Shown here: positions 42,112-50,896 of the stretch, piece by piece | Numbering within the stretch: the stretch's first letter is position 1 | Layout of the letters: each line of letters opens with the position of its first letter | Source: JAJAZB01 sp964244295 | Lineage (GTDB): Bacteria > Bacteroidota > Bacteroidia > Cytophagales > Spirosomataceae | NCBI GenBank assembly: GCA_964244295.1 | Contig: CAXTIG010000027.1 | Coordinates: forward strand, 1 to 64,000 | DNA: 64,000 nt | Reading direction: 5' to 3' | Notes under the pieces: model-generated | Told to the model about the DNA's origin: nothing | The model's database searches: none | The model's input: only the letters and a program-made list of their open reading frames with translations | Program-made: the position numbers and the translations under genes

Positions 42112-42708
42112 TTGACGCCCCACTTCCCCGCTGACCCCGACGACGAAACCCTCTGGCGTGCCTTTCGGGGGGGCAACGAGCGGGCCTTTGCCCAACTTTA
42201 CCGGCGCTACGTGGGCGTACTCTACAACTACGGGTACCATTTCGCCCCCAACCCCGACCTGGTGCGCGATGCCATCCAGGAATTGTTCGTGGATTTGTGG
42301 CGCTGGCGCAACACCCTTTCCGAAACGTCGTCGGTGAAATATTACCTCTTCCGGGCCTTGCGGCGGCGCATCCGCGAAGCGACCGACGCCGACCGACGCA
42401 CCGACGCACTGGCCGAATCGGACGAAGCCGACCCCGCCCTGGCGAGTCCATCGCCCGAAGCCGAGCACCTGGCGCGGGAGCAGGAAACCCTCGACCTGGC
42501 CCGCCTGCACCGGCATTTGCTCGACCTGCCCCCCCGCCAGCAGGAAGCCATCCGGCTGCGGTTTTTCGATGAGTTTTCCTGGGGCGAAATCGCGGGCATC
42601 ATGCAGATGAACGAGCAGTCCGTGCGCAACCTCGTGCAGCGGGGCGTGCAGAAATTGCAACGGCTCTTTGGCTTGCTCTCGCTGCTGTGGTGGGTGGTGA
42701 AATCGTGA
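42112..42708 (+). CDS. ECF-type RNA polymerase sigma-70 factor
   Basis: A 198-residue ECF sigma factor. The sigma2 domain (about 10-75) contains FAQLYRRYVGVLYNYG and DAIQELFVDLWRWR. The sigma4 domain (about 125-185) contains LPPRQQEAIRLRFFDEFSWGEIAGIMQMNEQSVRNLVQRG. No ATG precedes the sigma2 domain in frame; the choices are TTG at 42067 or TTG at 42112, and the promoter box position favours the second. It is followed by a FecR-like anti-sigma factor and an STN-bearing SusC, the standard surface-signalling set. It should drive the SusC/SusD/BNR genes downstream. Confidence 0.88.
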   Translation: MTPHFPADPDDETLWRAFRGGNERAFAQLYRRYVGVLYNYGYHFAPNPDLVRDAIQELFVDLWRWRNTLSETSSVKYYLFRALRRRIREATDADRRTDALAESDEADPALASPSPEAEHLAREQETLDLARLHRHLLDLPPRQQEAIRLRFFDEFSWGEIAGIMQMNEQSVRNLVQRGVQKLQRLFGLLSLLWWVVKS

Positions 42709-42833
42709 GGGGCGACGAATCGTCGGGGACACTCAATGGTTTTTAAAATTTTCCAAAAAATTTCCCGGTCTGGTGAGTTAAAAACCATCGACCTCCCTTT
42801 GGCACTTCCAAAGGCCCAATTCCCGCCCTTCGC

Positions 42834-43934
42834 ATGGACTACACCACCCACGACGTTTCGGACTTGCTGCTCGACGACGCTTTCGTCGCCTGGGCCAAAA
42901 CCGGCACGGACGACCCGTTCTGGCAAACGTTTCTCGAAAAACACCCTGACCGTCGCCCAACCGTCGAACAAGCCCTGACGCTGGTACGGGCGGCCGCCAG
43001 CCTCCCGGCCACGTATCCCGATGCCGCCGAGGTGGACGAACTTTGGGGGGCCATTCAACGCGCCACGACCGACGAGCCATCCACTCCCGTCGTGCCCCTG
43101 CGCCGTTGGCCCGTTTGGAGCTACTGGGCGGCGGCTTCGGTGGCGGTGTTGCTGCTGGCGGGCCTGGCTCTGTTTCGCCAACCGCAAAACGTGCCCCTGA
43201 CCTACCGGGAGTTGGTGGCAAAAACCGCGCAGCCCCTCCGCGAAATCCACAATGAAGGGCCTAAAACCCGGCTCGTCCCGCTCGCCGACGGCAGCACCGT
43301 ACTGCTCCAGCCCGGCAGCCGGTTGAGCTACCCGACGGTTTTTGCCGGACAGGCCCGGCGCGAGGTGTACCTGTCGGGTGAGGCGTTTTTTGAAGTGACC
43401 AAAACCCCCCGGCAGCCCTTCGTGGTGTACGCCAACGAACTGGTAACGAAGGTGCTGGGCACTAGTTTCACGGTGCGGGCCTTCGAGGGCGAGTCGAAAA
43501 TTACGGTCGTCGTGAAAACGGGTCGGGTGTCGGTATTTGCCCAAAACGACGCCGAAAAATCGCGCAAACTCGGCCAGCGTGAACTCGACGGCCTGGTGCT
43601 GACGCCCAACCAGCGGATTGCCTACGAACGGGCCGAAGCCCGGCTGACCCGCTCGCTCGTGGAACAACCCCAACTCCTCCCCCACCCCGTGCAGCGCCTT
43701 TCGTTCGACTTCGACGACACGCCGGTACCAGCGGTGTTCGCCACCCTCGAACAAGCCTACGGCGTAGACATCGTGTACGACGAGGAAGTATTGAAAGACT
43801 GTAAACTCACGGCCTCGCTCGGCGATGAGCCACTGTTCGAGAAAATCCGGCTCCTTTGCGTGAGCCTCGAAGCTACCTACGAGCGCATGGACGGGCAAAT
43901 CGTCATCCACGCCAAAGGCTGTTCCAACCTCTAA
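42834..43934 (+). CDS. FecR-family anti-sigma factor
   Basis: A 366-residue inner-membrane anti-sigma factor. The cytoplasmic N-terminal region (1-90) would hold the sigma factor. A single membrane segment WSYWAAASVAVLLLAGLAL lies at about 95-113. The FecR periplasmic domain covers about 140-260 (TRLVPLADGSTVLLQPGSRL and REVYLSGEAFFEV), and a DUF4974-type C-terminal domain about 285-360 (LSFDFDDTPVPAVFATLEQAYG). It would sense the STN domain of the adjacent SusC when glycan is bound. It is 125 bases downstream of the sigma gene. Confidence 0.92.
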   Translation: MDYTTHDVSDLLLDDAFVAWAKTGTDDPFWQTFLEKHPDRRPTVEQALTLVRAAASLPATYPDAAEVDELWGAIQRATTDEPSTPVVPLRRWPVWSYWAAASVAVLLLAGLALFRQPQNVPLTYRELVAKTAQPLREIHNEGPKTRLVPLADGSTVLLQPGSRLSYPTVFAGQARREVYLSGEAFFEVTKTPRQPFVVYANELVTKVLGTSFTVRAFEGESKITVVVKTGRVSVFAQNDAEKSRKLGQRELDGLVLTPNQRIAYERAEARLTRSLVEQPQLLPHPVQRLSFDFDDTPVPAVFATLEQAYGVDIVYDEEVLKDCKLTASLGDEPLFEKIRLLCVSLEATYERMDGQIVIHAKGCSNL

Positions 43935-43945
43935 CCTCAATCCTA

Positions 43946-44169
43946 TGCCGAATCTGAACTTTCAAACCTGAGTGGAGAATCTTCAATTCTCAATTCTTTA
44001 CATGTCAATTCCTTGAGAATTGAGCATTGAAAATCCTCCTGCTTTTCCCAAAAAAGAAGCCGACCTCGCTGTAACGTGGTCGGCTCCAAAATCTCCCTCT
44101 GCGATTTGGCCGTCGTGATCATCCCGGTGTGAAACCGGGATGCGGGGAGCGTTTTTGCCGAATCTGAAC
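43946..44169. repeat. 210-bp block bounded by a 14-base direct repeat
   Basis: TGCCGAATCTGAAC occurs at 43946-43959 and again at 44156-44169. Between the copies are three hairpins. They are an imperfect 25-base pair (about 43973-43999 with 44013-44038), AGCCGACC/GGTCGGCT (44058-44065 with 44078-44085) and CATCCCGGT/ACCGGGATG (44120-44128 with 44134-44142). This fills the FecR-susC gap. The direct repeat could be a duplicated target around inserted palindromes or a slippage product. Confidence 0.7.
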
Positions 44170-44192
44170 CCAACAAAAACCAACGTAAACGT

Positions 44193-47100
44193 ATGAAAAA
44201 TTCGCTACGATGCTACGACGTCGTGGTTACGGCCATGCGAATCACCCTCAGTCAACTCCTGCTGGCCGCGCTCGCCTTGAGCGCCTCCTTCGCCCGCGAC
44301 GGCAAGGCCCAGGACGTGCTTCAACAGAAAATCACCGTGCAGGTGCAGGGACAAACCGTCCGCGCCGTGCTGGGGCTGGTGGCCCAGCGCGCCGACGTGA
44401 AGTTCCTCTACAGTTCGACGCTCATCCGGGCCAACCGGCCCGTGAGCCTCAACGCCATCGACGCGCCCCTGGAGGCGGTGCTCGCCGACCTGCTCACCCC
44501 GCTGGGCCTGACCTACGAAGTGGCGGGCCGACAAATTGCCCTCCGTCGCCTGGCTCCGCCCAAAACCAGTGCGCTGCCCCCCGCTGAAGTCGAGCCGGTG
44601 GACGTGTCGGTGTCGGGCACCGTGGTGGACGAAAATGGCGGGGCTTTGCCCGGCGTGAGCGTCCTTGTGAAAGGCAGCTCGCGCGGCACGACCACCAACA
44701 CCGAAGGAGTTTTCCGCCTCGACGTGCCCGGCCCGGAGGCCGTGCTCGTGTTTTCGTACGTCGGGTACGTGAAGCAGGAACTGGCCATAGGCAATCAGAG
44801 TACGCTCGCCGTGACGCTGTTGCCCGAAGACAAAACTCTCAACGAAGTCGTGGTGGTCGGTTACGGTACCCAGCGCCGCCGCGAGGTGAGCAGCGCGGTG
44901 GCGTCGGTGGCGGCGAAAGACATTCAGAACCAGGTCACCAACAACCCGCTCAACGCCCTGGCCGCCCAAATGCCCGGCGTGCAGATTACCCAGACCACCG
45001 GGCGGTTGGGGGCCAACCCCGTCGTGCGGATTCGGGGGACGGGGTCCATCAGCGCCGGGAACAGCCCGCTCTACGTGGTGGACGGCATTCCGCTCAACGA
45101 CGCCTCGGATTTTAACCTGCTCAACCCCAGCGACATCGAGACCATCGACGTACTCAAAGACGCCGCCTCCGCCGCCATTTACGGCTCGCGGGGGGGCAAC
45201 GGGGTGATTTTGATTACGACCAAAAAAGGCAAAGCCGGCAAAGCCCGCGTCGATTTCAGCTACTACACCGGCGTGCAGCAGGTGAGCAAGAAAATCGACG
45301 TGCTCGGTCGCGACGAGCACATCGACCTGGTGAAGGAAACCGTCAACGAAAACTGGCGGCTTGCCGGGGGCGCGGCCTCGGTACCCAACGGGCAGCGGCG
45401 CATCAACAACTCGCCCGTGGCCTTCAACTACCCGGCCTCCTACGACGACCCGGCCAACCTGCCCGACACCGACTGGCAGGATTTGATTTACCAGAAAGCG
45501 CCCATCAGCAACTACCAGGTTTCGGCTTCGGGCGGCTCCGAATCGGTGCGCTACTACCTGTCGGGCAATTACTTCACCCAGGACGGCATCATCCGCAGCA
45601 CCGATTACAAACGCTACTCGCTCCGGGCCAACGTGGACGCGACGATTAGCCCGAAAATCCGGGCGGGCGTGGGCTTTTCGCCCTCGTACTCCGCCGAAAA
45701 CCAGCAGGATACCGACGGGCACTGGTCGGCGGGGGGCATCGTGCTCTCGGCCCTGGGAATGCCGCCCACGTACCTGCCCCGCACCGCCGACGGCCTCTAC
45801 GGGCAAACGCTGGGCAACCCGGAGTTCACGAATACCTCCTACGTGTCGCTGCTGTACTCGCCGCTGGCGTACCTCGAAGATCCAAATTTTAAAAACCGCC
45901 GGGAGGTGCTCCGAATGCTGGGCACCAGCTACGTGGAGTGGGAGCCGCTGAAGAACCTGACTCTGCGCAGCAGCCTCAACCTCGACGCCCGCGCCGGCTG
46001 GCTGAATTTTTACCGCCCTTCGACGGTCTCCATCCCCAATTCACCCGCGCTCACGCCGGGGTCGCCCAACCCCAACTTAGCCAACATTGCCTCCACGCAC
46101 GACGAATCGCGGAACCTCAACTACGCCTGGGACAACACGGCCACGTACAGCCGCAGCTTCGGCGAGGCCCACAGCCTGACGGCCCTGGTGGGGTATTCCG
46201 TTCAGCGCAACACGAACGAGTCGAACTCCACCAGCGGGCAAACCGGCACCTTCGACAACGATTTGGTGACCTACCCCTCGGCGGCCAACATCCGCACCGG
46301 CAACGCCAGCAAGTCGTACTGGTCGCTGCTGAGTTACCTGGCGCGGGTCAATTATTCCTTCAAAGACCGGTACTTCCTGACCGCCGCCCTGCGCCGCGAC
46401 GGGTCGAGCCGCTTCGCGCCCAACAACAAATGGGCGCTTTTCCCCTCGGTGTCGGCGGCCTGGCGGGTGTCGGACGAGGCGTTTTTGAAAAATTCAGCCG
46501 TCGTCAACGAGGCCAAACTCCGGGCCAGCTACGGTGTCACGGGGAATTTCAACATCGGGAATTTTGCCTACCAGGCCCTGCTGGGCAAGGACAATTACAG
46601 TTTCGGGGCGGGTGTCGGCACGCTCGTGGGTGGGGTGGCGGCGAGCAATTTGCCCAACCCTGATTTGTCCTGGGAAACCAACCGCCAGCTCGATTTTGGC
46701 CTCGACCTCAGCCTCTGGCAAAACCGCCTGACGCTCAACGCCGATTACTACGACCGCGTCACCGACGGGCTGCTGTACAGCACGCCCGTGCCGAGCGTGT
46801 CGGGCTTTTCGAGCGTACTGACCAACATTGGCTCGGTGCGCAACCGGGGCGTGGAACTGGGGCTGACCGGGGTGATTTTCGCCCCTAAAAACGGCTTCCA
46901 CTGGGCCATTTCGCAGGTGTTTTCGCTCAACCGCAACACGTTGCTCAAACTCGGCACCAACGACGAACCCATCCGGGTGACGACCGAAAACACCGTCACC
47001 CAGATTTCGCAGGTGGGCGGCTCGTTCGGGGAATTTTACGGCTACCGGGTGCTGGGCATTTTCCAGAACCAGGCCGACGTGGACGCCAACCCACAGGGCA

Positions 47101-47714
47101 AATTCAACGCCGGTTCGCGGCCCGGCGACCCGAAGTTTTTCGACGCCAACGGCGACGGCACCCTCACCCCCGACGACCGCGTGGTGCTGGGCAACCCCAA
47201 CCCCGATTTCAGCTACGGGCAGACGCACCGGTTTTCGTACAAAAACCTGGATTTGGAGGTGCAGTTTCAGGGCGTGCAGGGCGGGAAAATCATGTACCTG
47301 GCCTCCCGGTTTTTTGGCATCAACAACCCCTCGTATTCCAACCTCGACCTGGCCCGCGACCGCTGGCGTTCGCCCGAACAGCCGGGCAGCGGGCAAACCC
47401 GGCAGTACACCAGCACGGCCCTCCCGGCGGGCCTGACCGAGTCGCTCACCGACCGCTTTCTGTACGACGGCTCGTACCTCCGCCTGCGGAACGTCACGCT
47501 GGGCTTCACGCTGCCCGCCGCCTGGTTGAGCCGCCTGCCCCTGCGCTCGGTGCGGGTGTACGCTACCGGGCAGAACCTGCTGACGTTCAGCCAGTACCTC
47601 GGCTACAACCCCGAAGTGAGCCAGGACGCCGAGGGCGTCCGCACCCCCGGCCTCGACTACGGCGTCTATCCGCTGGCGCGCACCCTCACGTTTGGCATCA
47701 ACCTGGGCCTCTAA
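44193..47714 (+). CDS. SusC/RagA-family TonB-linked protein with STN signalling domain
   Basis: A 1173-residue outer-membrane importer. After the signal region (about 1-40) comes a secretin/TonB short N-terminal domain (about 45-115: QKITVQVQGQTVRAVLGLVAQ to GLTYEVAGRQIALRRL). A carboxypeptidase-like domain (about 130-205) and the SusC plug signature VVVVGYGTQRRREVSSAVAS follow, and the barrel ends in FGINLGL. The STN domain is the part that contacts FecR, so this protein should both import glycan and signal to the sigma factor encoded just upstream. It is followed by its SusD partner within 12 bases. Confidence 0.95.
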   Translation: MKNSLRCYDVVVTAMRITLSQLLLAALALSASFARDGKAQDVLQQKITVQVQGQTVRAVLGLVAQRADVKFLYSSTLIRANRPVSLNAIDAPLEAVLADLLTPLGLTYEVAGRQIALRRLAPPKTSALPPAEVEPVDVSVSGTVVDENGGALPGVSVLVKGSSRGTTTNTEGVFRLDVPGPEAVLVFSYVGYVKQELAIGNQSTLAVTLLPEDKTLNEVVVVGYGTQRRREVSSAVASVAAKDIQNQVTNNPLNALAAQMPGVQITQTTGRLGANPVVRIRGTGSISAGNSPLYVVDGIPLNDASDFNLLNPSDIETIDVLKDAASAAIYGSRGGNGVILITTKKGKAGKARVDFSYYTGVQQVSKKIDVLGRDEHIDLVKETVNENWRLAGGAASVPNGQRRINNSPVAFNYPASYDDPANLPDTDWQDLIYQKAPISNYQVSASGGSESVRYYLSGNYFTQDGIIRSTDYKRYSLRANVDATISPKIRAGVGFSPSYSAENQQDTDGHWSAGGIVLSALGMPPTYLPRTADGLYGQTLGNPEFTNTSYVSLLYSPLAYLEDPNFKNRREVLRMLGTSYVEWEPLKNLTLRSSLNLDARAGWLNFYRPSTVSIPNSPALTPGSPNPNLANIASTHDESRNLNYAWDNTATYSRSFGEAHSLTALVGYSVQRNTNESNSTSGQTGTFDNDLVTYPSAANIRTGNASKSYWSLLSYLARVNYSFKDRYFLTAALRRDGSSRFAPNNKWALFPSVSAAWRVSDEAFLKNSAVVNEAKLRASYGVTGNFNIGNFAYQALLGKDNYSFGAGVGTLVGGVAASNLPNPDLSWETNRQLDFGLDLSLWQNRLTLNADYYDRVTDGLLYSTPVPSVSGFSSVLTNIGSVRNRGVELGLTGVIFAPKNGFHWAISQVFSLNRNTLLKLGTNDEPIRVTTENTVTQISQVGGSFGEFYGYRVLGIFQNQADVDANPQGKFNAGSRPGDPKFFDANGDGTLTPDDRVVLGNPNPDFSYGQTHRFSYKNLDLEVQFQGVQGGKIMYLASRFFGINNPSYSNLDLARDRWRSPEQPGSGQTRQYTSTALPAGLTESLTDRFLYDGSYLRLRNVTLGFTLPAAWLSRLPLRSVRVYATGQNLLTFSQYLGYNPEVSQDAEGVRTPGLDYGVYPLARTLTFGINLGL

Positions 47715-47726
47715 CCTTTTTTGACC

Positions 47727-49199
47727 ATGAAAAGAACTTACTTTTTCGGAATCCTGCTGACCGCCCTCGGCACGCTGCTGGGGTGCAGCGACGCGTTCAT
47801 CAACCTCGACCCGGTCACGGCGGCCACGCCCACCAATTTTTACCGCACGGCCAACGATTTCACCAACGCCCTCAACGCCACCTACGCCCGCTTGCAGGGC
47901 GAAGGGCTGTTTGCCAACGACTACGTGTTCGGCGACATTGCCACCGACAATTCGGCGGCGGAACTAACCGCCTGCATTTCCGGGCACTGCGATTTTGACA
48001 ATTTTCAGGTACTGCCCGGTAACTCGACGGCGGCTTCGCTGCTCAACAGCCGCTGGCAGGACGCCTACCAGGGCATTTCCCGCGCCAACGCCCTGCTCGA
48101 CCGCCTCCCGGCGGCGAGTTTCGACGAGGCCCTGAAAAAGCGGCTCGGCGGCGAAGCCCAGTTTCTGCGGGCTTTGTTTTACTTCAAACTCGCCACTACC
48201 TTCGGCGACGTGCCCCTGACGCTCAAAGAAATTACCTCGCCCGCCGAGAGCTACGCCCTGGGCCGCGAACCCGTGGCGAAGGTGTTCGACCAAATCGAAA
48301 CCGACCTGAAAGCGGCGGCCACCGCCCTGCCCGAACGCTACACGGGCAGCGACGTGGGCCGGGCCACCAGCGGCAGCGCCAAAGCCTTGCTGGGGCGCAC
48401 GTACCTCACGCGGAAAAAATGGGGCGAAGCGGTGGCGGTGTTGAAGGAAGTGGAAGCGGGCAAGGTGTACAGCCTGTTGCCCGCCTTCGCCGACGTATTC
48501 CGGGCCGACAACGGCAACAACGCCGAAATCGTGTTTGCCGTGCAGTACACGCGGGGCGGGGTGGGCGAGGGCAGCGGTTTTGGCACCAACTTCGCGCCGC
48601 GCGGGTCGGGAACGCTCGTGACGAAGGCCGGTTCGCCCAACGGCAGCAACACGCCCACGGTGGACATCCTCCGGGCCTACGAACCCGGCGACCTGCGCTT
48701 CGCCACCACGCTCGATTCGGCTTACACCGACGCGACGGGCAAAAAAGTGTTCGTTCGTTACGTGAAAAAATACCTCGACGCGGGCATCACGGCGGCGGGC
48801 GACGGGGCCAACGACTGGCCGGTGATTCGCTATTCCGACGTGCTGCTGATGCTGGCCGAAGCCCTCAACGAAACCGGCCAGCCCGACGTGGCGCTCCCGT
48901 ACCTCAACGCCGTGCGGAAACGGGCCGGGCTGAAGGACAAAACCGCCCTGACCCAGGCCGCCCTGCGGCTCGCCATCGAAGGGGAGCGCCGGGTGGAATT
49001 TGCCTTCGAGGGGCTGCGGTACTACGATTTGCTGCGCACCGACCGCCTGCTGCCGGTGATGAATGCGTATTTTCGCCAGTACGCCATCCGCTTCAATGGG
49101 GCCACCATCGAGGTGAAACCCCACCAGACGCTGTTGCCCGTGCCGCAAGTACAGATGGATGTCAATCCGGGGAAAATCACGCAGAATCCGGGGTATTGA
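47727..49199 (+). CDS. SusD/RagB-family glycan-binding lipoprotein
   Basis: A 490-residue outer-membrane lipoprotein paired with the preceding SusC. The lipobox LGTLLGC puts Cys at residue 20. Family blocks include FYRTANDFTNALNATYARL, EAQFLRALFYFKLATTFGDVPL, the RKRAGLKD region and the C-terminal RRVEFAFEGLRYYDLLRTDRLL. A TTG six bases upstream could also serve, but the ATG at 47727 is preferred. A palindrome of the GTCACGCTGAGC family lies between it and the BNR gene. Confidence 0.94.
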   Translation: MKRTYFFGILLTALGTLLGCSDAFINLDPVTAATPTNFYRTANDFTNALNATYARLQGEGLFANDYVFGDIATDNSAAELTACISGHCDFDNFQVLPGNSTAASLLNSRWQDAYQGISRANALLDRLPAASFDEALKKRLGGEAQFLRALFYFKLATTFGDVPLTLKEITSPAESYALGREPVAKVFDQIETDLKAAATALPERYTGSDVGRATSGSAKALLGRTYLTRKKWGEAVAVLKEVEAGKVYSLLPAFADVFRADNGNNAEIVFAVQYTRGGVGEGSGFGTNFAPRGSGTLVTKAGSPNGSNTPTVDILRAYEPGDLRFATTLDSAYTDATGKKVFVRYVKKYLDAGITAAGDGANDWPVIRYSDVLLMLAEALNETGQPDVALPYLNAVRKRAGLKDKTALTQAALRLAIEGERRVEFAFEGLRYYDLLRTDRLLPVMNAYFRQYAIRFNGATIEVKPHQTLLPVPQVQMDVNPGKITQNPGY

Positions 49200-49219
49200 T
49201 GAATTTTTTTGAGAATGAA

Positions 49220-49308
49220 ACGGGTCACGCTGAGCGGAGTCGAAGCGCGGTGCGGTGGGCCAACGCTGACCAGCCGCACGCGCTTCGACTCCGCTCAGCG
49301 TGACCCGT
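49220..49308. repeat. GTCACGCTGAGC palindromic element, copy 3
   Basis: Arms 49220-49247 and 49281-49308 are exact complements over 28 bases, and pairing continues inward with one bulge. The arm is nearly identical to that of the element at 32321. It sits between susD and the BNR-4 gene. Confidence 0.9.
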
Positions 49309-49343
49309 TCGGAACCTAAAACTTTCCCCTCTTTTCACCGTCC

Positions 49344-50840
49344 ATGAACCTCCTCCCCCTGCTTCGCTGGCTCTTCATTTTCCCGGTTACGAGTCTGGCC
49401 CTGGCCCAAACGCCCGGCCAAACATTAAACCAAAAAGCCAGTGGCTACCAGGGCATCTGGTACTTCAACGAACCGCTCAAAAACGAGTACGTGTACAAGT
49501 ACAGCGGCGGGCTGGGCACCTACCCGGCCAACCACCACCCCTTCGCCGTGTACGCCCCGGCAGTGGGGAAAACGTTTTTTTGCTACGGCGGCGTGACCGA
49601 TTCCCTCTCGCGGGAACTGGGCCACTTCGTCGGCTGGTTCGACCACCGAACCAAGACCGTCTGCCGCCCGACGCTGCTGCTCAACAAGGGCACCGACGAC
49701 GCCCACGATAACCCGGTGCTGCAACTCGACGTGCGGGGCTACGTCTGGGTTTTTTCTACTTCGCACGGCACCGAGCGGCCCTCGTTCATTCACCGCAGCC
49801 GGAAGCCTTACAATATTTCCGCCTTCGAGCGCATCGACGCCACCCGGCTCGACTCGGCGGGGCGGCGGGTGCCCTTCGATAACTTTTCGTACTTCCAGGT
49901 GCATTACCAGCCGGGGCACCGAACGCGGCCCGGGGGTTTCCTGGCCCTGATGACCCACTACGACCGGGGCGTTTTGCCGTTTGACGCGAAAAAAAACCGC
50001 CGCACCACCAGTTTTATCCGCAGTCCCGACGGCATCACCTGGTCGGCCTGGCGGGACGTGGGCACCATCGAAGAAGGCCACTACCAAACCAGCGCCCAGC
50101 GCGGGCAGCGGGTGGGCAGCGCCTTCAATTACCACCCCAACCGCAAGGTGGGCAACGGGCTGAATTACCGCACGAACCTGTACTACGTCGAAACGCCGGA
50201 TTTTGGCAAAACCTGGCAAACCGCCGACGGTCGGTCCCTCGCGCTGCCGCTCCGGGCGATTGAAAACGCCGCCCTGGTGAAAGACTACCGCGCCGAGGGC
50301 CTCAACGTGTACATCAACGACGTGAACTTCGACGCCGCCGGGCACCCCGTGATTTTCTATCTGACCAGCAAGGGCCACGAATCCGGCCCCGAAAACGCGC
50401 CGCACGCGTGGCACGTGGCGCACTGGACTGGTCAGCGCTGGGCCATTCACGACGTGGCCCAATCCGACCACAACTACGACATGGGTTCGCTGTACGTGGA
50501 GGGAAAAACCTGGCGCATCATCGGGCCGCTAGGGTCAGGCCCACAACCCTACGGCACGGGCGGAGAACTGACGTTGCTCGAAAGCCGCGACGAGGGCAAA
50601 ACCTGGCAATCGGTTCGTGACCTGACGGCCTGGAGTGCCCGCAACCACTCCTATCCCCGCCGCCCGCTGGGGGTACACCCCGATTTTTACGCCTTCTGGG
50701 CCGATGGAAATGCCCGTCGGCCTTCGGCGTCGGTACTGTATTTCTGCAACCAGCGGGGGGACGTTTTTCAAATGCCCACCGTCATGACGAAAGACGTTGA
50801 CAAGCCGAAGCCCGTCTTTCCCGGCTCCCGTACCCGATAA
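49344..50840 (+). CDS. BNR-4 propeller, possible PL25-like ulvan or uronan lyase
   Basis: A 498-residue secreted propeller protein with a signal peptide ending near LAQ (residue 22) and several Asp-box-like turns (SPDGITW, TPDFGKTW, SRDEGKTW). It belongs to the BNR-4 family. His121 (TDDAHDNPVL) and His141 (STSHGTERP) are 20 residues apart, followed by Tyr candidates at 183 and 188. From memory, PL25 ulvan lyases use two His with this spacing and a Tyr at a similar distance. A lyase activity is therefore suggested but not proven. It is the only enzyme-like gene of the ECF-controlled locus. Confidence 0.72.
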   Translation: MNLLPLLRWLFIFPVTSLALAQTPGQTLNQKASGYQGIWYFNEPLKNEYVYKYSGGLGTYPANHHPFAVYAPAVGKTFFCYGGVTDSLSRELGHFVGWFDHRTKTVCRPTLLLNKGTDDAHDNPVLQLDVRGYVWVFSTSHGTERPSFIHRSRKPYNISAFERIDATRLDSAGRRVPFDNFSYFQVHYQPGHRTRPGGFLALMTHYDRGVLPFDAKKNRRTTSFIRSPDGITWSAWRDVGTIEEGHYQTSAQRGQRVGSAFNYHPNRKVGNGLNYRTNLYYVETPDFGKTWQTADGRSLALPLRAIENAALVKDYRAEGLNVYINDVNFDAAGHPVIFYLTSKGHESGPENAPHAWHVAHWTGQRWAIHDVAQSDHNYDMGSLYVEGKTWRIIGPLGSGPQPYGTGGELTLLESRDEGKTWQSVRDLTAWSARNHSYPRRPLGVHPDFYAFWADGNARRPSASVLYFCNQRGDVFQMPTVMTKDVDKPKPVFPGSRTR

Positions 50841-50853
50841 CTTTACAACGGAT

Positions 50854-50881
50854 AAACCGACTCCCGCCTGGGAGTCGGTTT
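50854..50881. terminator. Bidirectional intrinsic terminator
   Basis: AAACCGACTCCC (50854-50865) pairs exactly with GGGAGTCGGTTT (50870-50881) around GCCT, followed by a T-rich run to the right. It lies between the convergent BNR and sugar dehydrogenase genes. Confidence 0.9.
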
Positions 50882-50896
50882 TCTTTTTCTTTTCAT

